Below are positions 11,627 through 22,095 of a DNA stretch of 64,000 bases, piece after piece. The notes under the pieces are model-generated. The model did not search any database, was not told where the DNA came from, and worked only from the letters and a program-made list of their open reading frames with translations. The stretch is taken from NCBI GenBank assembly GCA_009363875.1, contig CM018685.1, positions 53,765,087 to 53,829,086 on the forward strand, given 5' to 3'. Each line of letters starts with the position of its first letter. Positions within the stretch are counted from its first letter, which is position 1. Source of the DNA: Mikania micrantha (lineage: Eukaryota; Streptophyta; Magnoliopsida; Asterales; Asteraceae). The translations under genes and the position numbers were made by a program.

Positions 11627-13210
11627 AATGACACTGTTAGTTTTGATTAACTTGCCATTAGCAAGTTCAATAACGTAAGGAGTTTCTAGTTCTACCACAG
11701 GCAATGATAATAATGATGCAAATTCAGGAGAGATAAAACTCTTATCTGCCCCCGTATCAAAGAGAACTGATGCATATAGGTTATTGAGTAAGAACGTACC
11801 AGTTACAATATTAGCATCATGTCTCGCCTCGGTAGCACCAATCTGGAAAGCTCTCCCTCTAGCTTCATTCCCCGGATTGGTGTTGTTATTGTTTGGACAA
11901 TTTCTGATCAGGTGATTGGGACTCCCACACTTGTAACACGACCTGTTTGTTTGAGTGGTTTGTTGTGGTGCTTGATTTGGTTGGCGAGCAGGTAAGTTGC
12001 AATACTTAGTGTAGTGCCCAACTCTATTACAGTTGGCACAAGTAGGACATGGTCCATTATGATGAAATGAACATCGAGTACATTTAGGTGCTTGTCCAAC
12101 ATAGTTTTTCCTTTCAGGAATAACCGCACCATAGTTTTTCACAGTTTGTTTGCTCTGGTTGATCTCAGCCGGAGCTCTCGCCTTAGATTTGCCAAACCAC
12201 TTTCGTTTAGTACCTTTAGAAACAGTTGAGGTACCGACATCAATACGGCCCACGGCCGTCTGAGTTTTTGTTACCAACATACCACTCCTTACCGCCTCAT
12301 CGGTAAGCTTAGTGGTCAACAGAATCGCACGTTTAAGGGTTGTGGGTTCTGCTGCAGTTACCATTCCCCGAATCTGGGGAACCAAACCCTTAATATACTT
12401 CTCGATCAATGTTGCTTCAGTAGGAAACATATCGGGAAGTAAACATGTGAGTTCATGAAAACGATGAGTATACGCTAAACAGTCAGCTCCAATCATTGAG
12501 TGATTCCAGAATTCCTCCTGGAGCTTTTGTATTTCGGTGAGTGGGCAGTACTCTGATCTAATCAGAGTTTTAAACTCATTCCAGCCCATTGACTCGACTG
12601 TAGCTGAGCCCAACGTTTTAGCCTGGGTATTCCACCAGGTCAAAGCTGATTCTTTGAAGGAACAGGCAGCATAAGACACTTTATGCTCCTCTAGACACTG
12701 GCTGATTTTTAGTTTCGTTTCCATTTCCTCAATCCACCTCAACAATCCAGCCGCTCCTTCCTTGCCAGTAAAAGTAGGAGGGTTACAGGAAGCAAAATAC
12801 TTATAAGTGCATCCCTGTCGTGGTGGATCAGGAACCGTTGTGGTTGTACCGGCAGTTCTATTAGTTTCAACATGACCACCGGTAGCGTTATGTTCAGTAT
12901 GCGCGTGATCCCCACCAGAACCCGCGGTGACATGTGGTTGGTGTTGCACTAGAACACCACAAGCAGATAGCTGTTCACGTACAATTCGCGCTATCATTGC
13001 TTCGTTTGATTCAGTTCCACTTGTACCTGCAGGTGGAACAGTGTTCACTCCCGGATTCGCTGGTGGAACAGTATTCGTTTCCAGATTAACTTGTGGATCT
13101 GGATTCGATTCAGTATTTACCGGTGGAACTTGATTCGGCTCAGGGTTAGTAATGTTCCTGATAGATTTCCTTGCCGGTCGACCTCGTTTGGGAGCCATTA
13201 TTCTGCTCAC
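11624..13210 (-). CDS. gag: Gag nucleocapsid plus protease of the gypsy element
   Basis: The frame has 528 codons. A basic start (APKRGRPARK, similar to an AT-hook) is followed by a Pro/Asn-rich stretch, then a retrotransposon Gag domain (residues about 140-320, with LRWIEEMETKL and LTWWNTQAK). Zinc knuckles follow: CANCNRVGHYTKYC and CYKCGSPNHLIRNC, preceded by an extra Cys-rich CTRCSFHHNGPC. The C-terminus is the start of the aspartic protease with active site LFDTGADKSFIS near residue 490. A second ATG four codons in (MAPKRGR) is the more usual type of start for such proteins. The frame stops at TAA in the middle of the protease, whose second half is encoded at the start of the pol frame. 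Confidence 0.92.
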   Translation of the reverse strand: MSRIMAPKRGRPARKSIRNITNPEPNQVPPVNTESNPDPQVNLETNTVPPANPGVNTVPPAGTSGTESNEAMIARIVREQLSACGVLVQHQPHVTAGSGGDHAHTEHNATGGHVETNRTAGTTTTVPDPPRQGCTYKYFASCNPPTFTGKEGAAGLLRWIEEMETKLKISQCLEEHKVSYAACSFKESALTWWNTQAKTLGSATVESMGWNEFKTLIRSEYCPLTEIQKLQEEFWNHSMIGADCLAYTHRFHELTCLLPDMFPTEATLIEKYIKGLVPQIRGMVTAAEPTTLKRAILLTTKLTDEAVRSGMLVTKTQTAVGRIDVGTSTVSKGTKRKWFGKSKARAPAEINQSKQTVKNYGAVIPERKNYVGQAPKCTRCSFHHNGPCPTCANCNRVGHYTKYCNLPARQPNQAPQQTTQTNRSCYKCGSPNHLIRNCPNNNNTNPGNEARGRAFQIGATEARHDANIVTGTFLLNNLYASVLFDTGADKSFISPEFASLLSLPVVELETPYVIELANGKLIKTNSVI

Positions 13211-13496
13211 ATGCAGACAAACTCAGGTCAGTCAAGAACGTCAAATATATAACCCATTTAATCACATGAATTCAATCATATTCAGTTATACTGAAACTTC
13301 ATGAAATTGAAAATGTGATTATAGTAACTACAGTATAACTACCTGGCATAATCCCATTATGTTCTCAATGAACCGTGATTATACAAATGTTTGTAGTTAT
13401 ACTTAGTCCTACATTCAAAAACATGTCATATCATCACTCCGCTCACTGCTTCGTGATATTAATACAGATATGTTATTATTTTACATGTTTTTGATA

Positions 13497-13972
13497 TAGA
13501 TTCAGGTAGAACTTTGAAACGTTGCCACACAGGACTTTGAAATGTTTGCCACACAGGACTTTGAAATGTTTGCCACACAGGACTTTGAAATGTTTGCCAC
13601 ACAGGACTTTGAAATGTTTGTCACACAGACAATTGAAATGTTTGCCACACAGGACTTTGAAATGTTGCCACACAGGACTTTGATATGTTGCCACACAGGA
13701 CTTTGATATGTTTGTCACACAGACAATTGAAATGTTTGCCACACAGGACTTTGAAATGTTTGTCACACAGACAATTGAAATGTTTGCCACACAGGACTTT
13801 GATACGTTACCACACAGGATTTTGAAATTGTACCACACAGGATTTTGATACGTTACCACACAGGATTTTGAAATTGTACCACACAGGATTTTGATACGTT
13901 ACCACACAGGATTTTGAAATTGTACCACACAGGATTTTGAAATTGTACCACACAGGATTTTGATACACCTAC
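13497..13972. repeat. Minisatellite, 23-24 bp units, about 19 copies
   Basis: Units of the form GCCACACAGGACTTTGAAATG occur, with variants CACACAGACAATTGAAATG and, in the right half, CACACAGGATTTTGAAATTG or GATACGTTAC. The array lies in the untranslated leader of the gypsy element, between the extra ORF and gag. A 127-codon frame through it (13476-13859, minus) only reflects repeat units whose lengths keep the frame open. Confidence 0.95.
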
Positions 13973-14204
13973 TCATGCAACACAATAGATACTAACAAAT
14001 ATACATAAATCACCATTTCATTACACTAGATCAACTTTGATACAACTCAAAAGTTTCTGTACATTAACTACTGACAACCCGAACATCCAAAATCAACTAA
14101 AGAGGAATCTATTTCACAATCAAAAGTTTCCCCATGCATCACAAACTAGCAACCTATCCGTCAGTACATATGATAACCAAAAAGAGAAAACCGCCTCATC
14201 ATAC

Positions 14205-15002
14205 TTATCGTAGGAAATACGATAAACAAGAAAACAACATGGCTACAGCTGCCATAAACACTCCCACCACTAACATCCTGGTCTCAAAACTGGCCATCCC
14301 AAGCCAAACCACGAACTCTCTCATCCTCTCTGCTCCTGCACTCAACACCGCAACCTGCTGCCAGAATGTAACAATAAGCCTCTGCACCCAGGTCCTCTGC
14401 AGTCTCTCCTCCACTGTAGTCCTCCATGCCTGAGTATCCAGACCCATCATATTTACCTGCTCCATAAGAGTCAGGTGTGACGTGAGTATCTCCAGCACTG
14501 TGGAGCGTGTATCCTCAAGTATGGTATGATGTTGGTGAACCTCCTGCCTCAGGGCCTGTAAATCCTGAGATATCTGCTGCACCTGTGCCCGCATCTCCGC
14601 TTGGTGGGAGGATTCCCCCACTTCATGAACAGCCTGTGGCTCATCCCGTGGAGCCATCTGATGTCGCGGAGGCAATCCTGTGGTTTTGCGGGCTTGACCC
14701 CGCATACGCCGCAACCCGTCCCAAGCGGGTACTCTAGAAGGTGAAACATCCTGCCTTCGATCGGCAACTGGTTCAGCTGGAGGTGAGTGAGGAGGACTAG
14801 GTATAACAGGGAGTGCTGGTGGTGGTGGTGGCACTGGTACTGGCTCAGGTAGTGGTGGTATGGAAGGCACTGTAGATGTATGTGATGCTACTGATACAGC
14901 CTCCGAAGGATCTGAGTCAGATCCAGAACTGGAACTGGGAGTATCGTCCACCAGGACATATGGAAACCTCTGATATATATACCTCTCTCCATGGTCTGCC
15001 AT
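14205..15002 (-). CDS. Extra ORF upstream of gag in the gypsy element; unknown function
   Basis: The frame has 265 codons, starting about 335 bases downstream of the primer site and in the same direction as gag and pol. I do not recognise a domain. What can be seen: an acidic Ser-rich stretch (residues 20-45), a strongly Pro-rich segment (46-80), a charged middle, a likely coiled coil (about 132-200, Gln/Leu/Glu-rich), and a hydrophobic C-terminal segment (242-264) that looks like a tail-anchor membrane helix ending in SYFLR. Length, lack of stops and sensible composition argue that it is or recently was translated. Some Tat/Ogre gypsy elements carry an ORF before gag, but this pol has a chromodomain-like end, so homology to those is not assumed. 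It is not an envelope gene by position. Confidence 0.6.
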   Translation of the reverse strand: MADHGERYIYQRFPYVLVDDTPSSSSGSDSDPSEAVSVASHTSTVPSIPPLPEPVPVPPPPPALPVIPSPPHSPPAEPVADRRQDVSPSRVPAWDGLRRMRGQARKTTGLPPRHQMAPRDEPQAVHEVGESSHQAEMRAQVQQISQDLQALRQEVHQHHTILEDTRSTVLEILTSHLTLMEQVNMMGLDTQAWRTTVEERLQRTWVQRLIVTFWQQVAVLSAGAERMREFVVWLGMASFETRMLVVGVFMAAVAMLFSCLSYFLR

Positions 15003-15336
15003 CGCTGTATAAACAGAATGCTCAGGTCAGTATCATGACATAAATATTGAATAAAATATTCAACATGCACATGATATGAAACGTCCTCCTATCTTAACTC
15101 AACTACTCGTTTACTGTTATTAATGTTCTGCTTGAATTAAATCAAACTAGAATGCACACGTGCTGAGGATTTCAGTTATGCTGGCCACTCATAACTGAGA
15201 TCCGTACCACCTGATTATCCTAACTTAATTCAAAACAAGTTTTGTTCGTTATTAATGTGTCGGTGCTCTCTGTGTCACTATACGAGCCTATGGTTATAGT
15301 CTAGGTCTCTAAGTCCACCTAAATTCTATAACCTGT

Positions 15337-15349
15337 GGCTCTGATACCA
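15337..15349 (-). other. Primer binding site, tRNA-iMet
   Basis: On the minus strand TGGTATCAGAGCC lies three bases after the 5' LTR end, complementary to the 3' end of plant initiator methionine tRNA. Confidence 0.95.
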
Positions 15350-15352
15350 CCC

Positions 15353-17495
15353 TGTCACACCCCCACCTCTCGTCACCTGAGATGATGCTATACGTCTCAT
15401 TCTATTGGTTGCGGAAGCATAGTGGTGATATCTCAGAGATGAGGTGTGACTTACTTGAACCGATATCACAGCACACAGATTCACTTAAATTAATACATTA
15501 CAAAGGTTTCGTCACTACAGTAATATAACAACTTAGTTTATTACACAATATGTTACATTAAGGTTTAACTATGTGCTCAGGTGCATCCTCACTGTTTCGT
15601 CACCGTTGTTCTGCAAAAATGTTAAGTTTAAAACGTCAGCACAAAGCTGGTGAGTTCGACAGTTCAGTTAAAACAATATGATATGATAAGTATTGTTTAC
15701 AAAATGTTCAGTTCTGGATAACCATGGGACCCGTATCTAGTTCCTTTCGGACAGTTGTTTGTTCACAAAGATACTACCCGTCGGTAAATATCTTATTGCC
15801 TCATTATCTTAATGTCTATCACTAACATTAAGAAATTGTTATGGAAACAGATACCAAACATTCACACCAGGGGAGATGCAATCCTCCCAGCAAATGGGTT
15901 GTCAGCCAATAGTACTATCAATGGTTCATGTTCGGCCGCACATGGGTTCACTAGATACAGTTCACGAATGAGGACTTTTGATACTGTGATAGTTGTTACT
16001 AACGGCAAAATCCCATGAAATCACACAAAAATCACATGAAATCACACAGATATCAGTGATGCATATCATATGTTCAGAAAACAATTTGCAGAGTTACCCC
16101 GATATTTATAAAACAATAAAAAGAAAAGGGGTTGTACGAAACTCACCTGATGATTCAATGGTAGCAGAATATCACACAAACTGGTAATAATATGATGATT
16201 CTGCATTTAGTTTTGTTTAATGAGTTGTTAATATTTTAATTTACTGATTAAATCTTCTTGAACGTCCAATGTCAAAGACATTGCCCTAACAGTCATCAAC
16301 TTGATATTTAGTATTTAATTACATATCTTAATGTAATATCATATAATGTATGATAATGTAGGAACCTTTACTGATTTAGGTTCCTAATACTAAGTTGATG
16401 ACTCACTTGATTAATCAGTATAATCTCAGATTAACCAAGTAGTTATTGTTGTTGATTATAATTGCTAAAATAGTCTCTGGACAGTTTAATGGCTTAGAAA
16501 TGATTAATCCTTGTTATTGATTACCCAAATATCATGGAATATCACAATGCAATAATAGAGTAGGTTTAATAACCATATTTAACATACTGATCTGACTGTT
16601 ATCAAAAACGTCAGATAACCGTTCCAGTGAGTATGTTAATGATTGTGATTAGTTTAAAACACTCAACTTTTACGTTGCATGTCAAAGATTAATCAAACTA
16701 ATCACATACATAATCACAAACAAATGGTTTAAACCATTATAACCATTGTTATGATTCCATGCAAACCGGGCATTACAACGGCTCAAAACAAAGATTTACC
16801 CGTTAACAGTTCGAGTTTGTCACTCAAAATCAATCCTAGCCATCATGTAAGCAATAATCAACAATCCTAACTATATCATTACGTTCAAAACTAAGATTTA
16901 ATCATTCATAATCAAACCAGAAAGTTTAAAATGAACCATTACCTAATCTGACGGGTTCCAATGGATGAAATGATGATCAGAACTTGTTTTAACGTCTCTT
17001 GATGCGATCTAAACGTCAAGAAGCTTTCAAATGCAAGAAAATGATGAATTGAATGAGGATTTTCGTGAGTTATGAGCTGGTCTCGTCAAAATAAGGGATA
17101 AGAATGAAGATATGGCTGAAAACTGAATTTTTATGCAAGTTGCCGGCAAAATAGACCCCAGGCGCATCGCCTGACGCCCAACGCCCAACCTAGGCGTACC
17201 GCGCGCGTCCCCCCCAGCTTCCAGAAGGTTTTTGATCCGCACGCATCGCCTATCACCTTCACTTGACCTTAGGCGTACCGCCTAAGGGCTATTTCTTCCA
17301 TTTTTCGACGGAAACTTCGTTTCGCGATTCCGGACAATCCGTAACTCCGTTTCACGCACGGTTTTCGCCTACGTTCATCATTTTCCACATACTATCATCC
17401 ATATCAATTTCGGCAACCAATTCCACGTGGATTTTAAACACGATCAAACGTGCTCAATTCGTTGCTGACGTAATTCTTTGTACACAAGTATCACA
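15353..17495 (-). repeat. 5' LTR of the gypsy chromovirus
   Basis: It is the partner of 6290-8431. Differences noticed are GGTACC/GATACC near 15851, a T/C difference near 16155 and one extra C near 17212. Confidence 0.95.
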
Positions 17496-18612
17496 CTCCA
17501 GCCATAAGGTCGAGCCCTAGCCACAACTATGGTGTTCTCAAGTAGGTTTAGGACTCGTTTTAGGGTGATATGGCCGAGGGACAAGGATTTAAACCGGTTT
17601 GAGGTTGGTGTTCAAACAAAAGGGTGAAAACCCTATTTTTCGGGATCTTTGCAGCTGATTACCTCGGTTCTCTGTGGATTTGAGCTCAGATCGGTTGTAC
17701 TTTCATGTAGAGGAGATCAATACCTTCGTGTAGGTCCAAAGATTGGATGATTTGGCCAAGAAATGAGTGAGTTATGAGAGTTTGAAGGTGTAGAAAACCC
17801 TAAAATGGTGGTGGCCGGATTTTGAGAGTAGGAGAGAGGAGGAAGATGAGTAAAATGAGAAACACTCTCATTTTAGGGTTTTTATACCCCGCATGGTGTC
17901 CGGGTTCGTTTTTGTTGCTCGGTTCGTAATTCGGTCGCGTATCCGGAAAAATACGCGTAATTTAAATGTTATTAATAAAAGAAAGTTTAATTTAATTATT
18001 TGATGAGTTTCAAAATTGTAAAATGTTATTTATTCAATTTAATTAAATTTATTATAGCTCGTGTCTGGTTTCGTTTTCGTTTCGTCAAATCGCGTCACTT
18101 ACGCGCGTCTTCGTATAGAGCGCTAACTGTACGAACACGATCGTAAGTTTCACTTTCTGATTTGGTTTTCTAATTATCAGTTATCGTTCAGAACGTTAAA
18201 CTCACAGATATGTTCGTGTGAATCGTCACCCACACAAACACGCTGTCAGTTTAATTATTCTAAAATGACACTGCAATATAATTTGAATTGTGTTTCCTCA
18301 CTGTCGGACTCAAATGAATATCCTGTTATCACTTGATTTTCGTATTGAATTGTCGGTCATCTGATTCCTGTCATCTATGGATATCAGATCGCAACCGATT
18401 TGTTATTGTTATTCGTTTGAATACTGTTGTTTCCCTTGAGTTGTTGTATTTATCGTATTTAAGTTTTCACTTAAACACATACAACTATAATTTGTTTTCT
18501 GAGTTCTGTTGTCACACAACTGTTTACGTACTGTATTTACACACAGTACGTGGTGAAAGTACACACACCGTACGGACTTGCCGTACGGTTTAGTACTAGT
18601 TGTCACACTTAT

Positions 18613-18840
18613 TTCCATTTTAAACAACATATTAATTACGATCATGCCACTGGTTCTTTAATGACCATTGATGATAACACATCAAAGGTTCAGATTGTTT
18701 CTCACTATTTTTACAAAATTATTATTTTGTACAATAACCTTACTCAATACCTATAACAATTGGAATATTGGATATTAGTTGTATGGAACTTCGGTTAGCA
18801 AGGCGGTTGGGCTGGTGAATGGTGATGGTGGTGGTTATAT
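18613..18840. other. Intergenic remnant, no gene seen
   Basis: This is the continuation of the sequence interrupted by the solo LTR. No recognisable coding or repeat structure. Confidence 0.5.
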
Positions 18841-20400
18841 ACTAACTTGATCCAGTATCAGTCCATTACAATCAGGCTTTTACCAGGCCCAATTTCAAAC
18901 CTTAATTTAGCCTATGCTATTGATATATTATATACTAGGTTCGTATCCCGATTTCCGTATATTACATGTTATGAATAAATAAATATAATAAATAATTATC
19001 AATAAAAATTTAAACAATATAAAATGATTTTTTAATATAAAATAATTGTATTATTTTTTTAAACACTAAACTTTTTTCAAATTTTGTTTTTTTTTAATTT
19101 TTTGTTCTGATTTTCTTTTTGAAAATTCAATATTTTATAATATTTTTTTTTAAAAAAAATGTGTGTTTTTATATTAATATATTTTTAATGTATTAAAAAA
19201 TCTTTTTTTCTTAATTCAAAACGTGTTGCACAAACCGGTTTTTTTCATCAAACCGATTTGGTTTCTAAACCGGTTTGAGAGAAAGGAATGTCAAAGCTAT
19301 AAGAGCCGGTTTTAGGGGTTGAAACCGGTTTGAAGGTGTTGAAACCGGTTTGGAAAGGTTTGAAACCGGTTCGGACCGGTTTGTAAACCGGTTTTAAAGG
19401 CAAAATCTCAAATCTATACCAAACTGGCGATTCGAACCGGCTTGAGATCCACTGATGACCGGTTTGTAAACCTAAACCGATTTTTTTGTTCACCTTCATC
19501 TCACTAACTTGATCCGGTTTGAGTCCATTACAATCAAGCTTTTACCAGGCCCAATTTCAAACCTTGATTTAGCACTATGCTATTGACATATTATATTTAT
19601 TATATACTAAGTTAGCATCCGTGTATTACGGGATGAATAAATAAATATAATAAATGATTATTAATAAAAACTAGGTTTTTCCCAGCCGCGCGTTGTGGCG
19701 GGTTATCACAGTACAATTACGATAATAAGCATTATATATCATTTACAGAAGCATAAGTTACATAACAATATCAAATCTTTCGTCACGAACTTTATACTAA
19801 TTTCTCATTAAAAAATAAAATCATACAAAATCCAAAAAAATATGTTACGAAAATAATAGAAAAAATTACTCACAAAATTTTTCTCACCAGCAACGAATTG
19901 ACTGAATTAGAAAAAAACCCAAAGCTCTAAACAAATATCGATTTTCTATGATAACAAATAAATCACCATTACATCCTCTAAACAACACCAAAACCCTAGG
20001 CAGAACCACGTTTTTTCACTATAGTATTCATACTATTTAATAACCTATATATTTATACACACATATATACTATTTCAATATAATATATATGTGTGAGAAT
20101 ATATATTAATTACTATTTTAATATAATATAAATATTTTTACTATTTAATTTAGTTTCTTTTTAATATGTATATTAATTTAAACAATATAAGATGATTTTT
20201 TAATAGAAAATAATTATATTATTTTTTTAAACACTATAGTTTTTCCAAATTTTGTTTTTAAAAATTTTTGTTGTAATTTTCTTTTTGAAAAATTAATATT
20301 TTATAATAATTTGTTTTTTTAAAAAAGGTGTGTTTTTTGATATTAATATATTTTTAATATATTAATTTTTTCTTTCTTAATTCAAAACATGTATTTAATA
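18841..20400. repeat. Duplicated repeat units with internal insertions
   Basis: A unit beginning ACTAACTTGATCC and containing TTTTACCAGGCCCAATTTCA occurs at 18841-19222 and again at 19503-20400. The shared tail (GATTTTTTAATA... CTTAATTCAAAAC) lies at 19023-19222 in the first unit and 20191-20392 in the second. Between the units (19228-19495) is a stretch built of AAACCGGTTTG words. The second unit is interrupted by about 500 bases that begin at 19671. Confidence 0.7.
19671..20173 (-). mobile_element. Helitron-like insertion, 3' end at 19671
   Basis: On the minus strand the left boundary reads GCCACAACGCGCGGC, then TGGGAAAAACCTAG, then T: a short GC-rich hairpin followed by CTAG next to T, which is the Helitron 3' end signature. 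The element interrupts the second copy of the 18841 repeat between AATAAAAA and TTTAAACAAT, which fixes its size. The expected TC start at the other end is not clear, so the 5' end is decayed or misplaced. Confidence 0.45.
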
Positions 20401-21260
20401 AGAGAGAGAGGATGAAAAAAACAAAATTAAGATGCTATAGGAACATGACAAGTACCCCTAGAAATATTTATATATTAGAGCATATAGATAGATATAGATA
20501 TGTCACTGACAATTCTAAGACCAATTTCGATTATATGTAATATTTTGACAACAAACTATAGTTTAAACTGGATTAGTGATATGAGAAAACATCACCCTAA
20601 CCCCATAAATGTATGCTAACAGAACTAGCTAGCTAAGGGGTGCATATTGCTGTCCTATTTAACGTAGCATAAATTTAACATCCTTGTCTCGCGTAGAAAA
20701 ATCTCAAAAAAAAGGGCTTCAATAGTTTTTCAATTGAAATGAGGATTATTATTTTTTCGAACGGTAAAGCTATTCAACTCCTACTTGTAAGTTAATGCAA
20801 ACTAAATTACCTTTTGATAGAGATTGAACCCGTGATCTCCTCATCTAAAGACAAAACGTCTATAAAATACGTTAATCACACGTTAGCTAATAAAAAAAAA
20901 TAGTTAGATGACCAAGCCTTTGCAAAAAAAAAAAAAAAAAAAAAAACCAAAAGAAAATTGTCAGCAAGAAAAATGGAACCAATGAATTGGGAAAGGAAAT
21001 ACTAAAACAGAGTAGAATTACGAATTGGCTAAGCTACTTTTGCTTTACTTCTCATTTCTCAAGGAAGACATATATAGCGTACAATGCTTATAAAAAACTC
21101 AAAAAAAAAGGCCTAAACTAGTACTCTTTGCACGACAGCAATATTCATATTTCATAGATATGAAAATAGGAAAACTTTTTACCGTAGTATCAGAAATACC
21201 ATTAATTAAATTGCTAAAACTCAGCAATTTTTTTAAGGCTCAGGCTAAATGTACCACATT
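20401..21260. other. AT-rich spacer, no gene seen
   Basis: It holds a poly-A run (about 20924-20946) and a stretch with GAACCCGTGATCTCC resembling one at 30137-30150 (old retroposon type). No credible ORF. Confidence 0.5.
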
Positions 21261-21500
21261 CTAACTTGTCATACCCTCCTCCCTCTAAAATATTAATTAT
21301 AAATTTGTCAATATCAACCCTTCAACTTTATAACACAACCAAAATACAATAAATGTTAATTTCACTTAAATTCAACTAAACGTACCCCCTTGTTACTTGT
21401 CATACCATCTCTTCAAAATATAAATATAAATTTGTCAAAATTAGCCCTTCAACTTTATAAAACAACCAAAATGCACCAAAACGTTATTTTAACTAAATAT
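21261..21500. repeat. Two-copy tandem repeat, about 130 bp
   Basis: Copies at about 21262-21385 and 21394-21500 share ACTTGTCATACC, AAATTTGTCAA, CCCTTCAACTTTATAA and ACAACCAAAAT in the same order. Confidence 0.75.
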
Positions 21501-21520
21501 GTTTAAAAAAAATAGCATGG

Positions 21521-21858
21521 ATGATGGTGGTGATCACTATAGTAATAGTCACATTGTTTGTGATCATCAGTCTTGTGTTCATAGGCATACGTTTGTACAA
21601 GAAGAACAAGAAAAGCAAGGACCTGGATGAAAATCACGAAACATCAGAAGAGGATATTAATTTCCTGGAGGGTTTGTCGGGGATCTCCAACAAGCCACTG
21701 AGAACTTCAGCAAGAAGCTTGGCCAAGGCGGGTTTGGATCTGTTTATGAAGGGGTGTTAAAAGACGGGACACGACTCGCAGTCAAGCAGTTAGAAGGGAT
21801 CGGTCAAGAGAAGAAAGAGTTTCGGGCCGAAGTGAGCATCATAGGTGGAGGAAGATGA
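21521..21858 (+). pseudogene. Receptor-like kinase fragment (SD2-5-like), truncated
   Basis: The first frame (21521-21760) encodes a membrane helix (VVITIVIVTLFVIISLVFIG), a basic stop-transfer stretch (YKKNKKSK) and an acidic juxtamembrane region ending in FLEGLSGI. The kinase N-lobe continues in another frame from about 21692: ATENFSKKLGQGGFGSVYEG (the Gly-rich ATP loop) and then LAVKQLEGIGQ with the catalytic Lys, up to RAEVSIIGG and a stop. A short deletion shifts the frame, and the extracellular domain and the rest of the kinase are missing. The sequence looks like the middle of a G-type lectin S-receptor-like kinase of the SD2-5 type. It cannot make a working kinase. Confidence 0.8.
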
Positions 21859-22095
21859 ATTAATTTGTTTGTGATATATAATGTCAAAAACAGTCCTTTA
21901 TGTTTTGTTTAAAAGTTTATGGATTTTTTTACTTAGCAATTAAAATTATAAGGTTTACTCGTATATATTTAAAAAGTTTGAGAAAGAGGGGTACAACAAG
22001 TAAAAAAATTAGAAAATGGGGTATATTTAGCACCACCCTTTTTTTAATAATAATCTCATATCAGTTACACGTCTCAAAATTTTCAGGTTTCGGTT
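21859..22095. other. Spacer, no gene seen
   Basis: AT-rich, with low-complexity stretches; a small ORF at 21900-22154 is not credible. Confidence 0.5.

Larger units (their letters stand above)
6290..17495 (-). mobile_element. Ty3/gypsy chromovirus LTR retrotransposon, full length
   Basis: Two LTRs of 2142 and 2143 bases bound the element and both sides carry the 5-bp duplication CTCCA (6285-6289 and 17496-17500). In element direction (minus strand) the order is 5' LTR, tRNA-iMet primer site, an extra ORF, a minisatellite, gag with protease, RT/RNase H/integrase/chromodomain, polypurine tract and 3' LTR. By eye the LTRs differ by two substitutions and one base in a C run, so insertion was recent. 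The C-terminal chromodomain-like tail and a motif just before the polypurine tract suggest the Tekay/Del group of chromoviruses, which is an inference. Confidence 0.95.
2562..18607 (-). mobile_element. Solo LTR (about 4.8 kb) split by a nested gypsy element
   Basis: The sequence starts TGTCACACCCCGGGCC at 2562 and ends GTTGTCACA at 18607. Both sides carry the 5-bp word CTTAT (2557-2561 and 18608-18612), a typical Ty3/gypsy target duplication. Taking out the nested element (6290-17495) and one CTCCA copy leaves about 4.8 kb with no gag or pol. No primer site lies beside the outer end, so a solo LTR left by LTR-LTR recombination is the simplest reading. On the minus strand a TATA-like GGGGTATAAAAACCC lies about 720 bases inside the LTR start, near 17880-17895, as expected for an LTR promoter. 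The LTR contains 80-bp tandem repeats and a TGGGCC-rich tract. Confidence 0.82.

Noticed and set aside
13476..13859. 127-codon minus-strand ORF of repeated KHFKVLCG units
   Set aside because: Its content is wholly the minisatellite; open only because unit lengths happen to keep frames free of stops.
13497..13972. Regularly spaced direct repeats reminiscent of a CRISPR array
   Set aside because: Units are contiguous minisatellite copies without unique spacers, in a eukaryotic retrotransposon leader.
14205..15002. Envelope-like gene reading of the extra gypsy ORF
   Set aside because: It lies before gag and not after pol, lacks a signal peptide and any recognisable fusion-protein features; only a C-terminal hydrophobic helix is seen.
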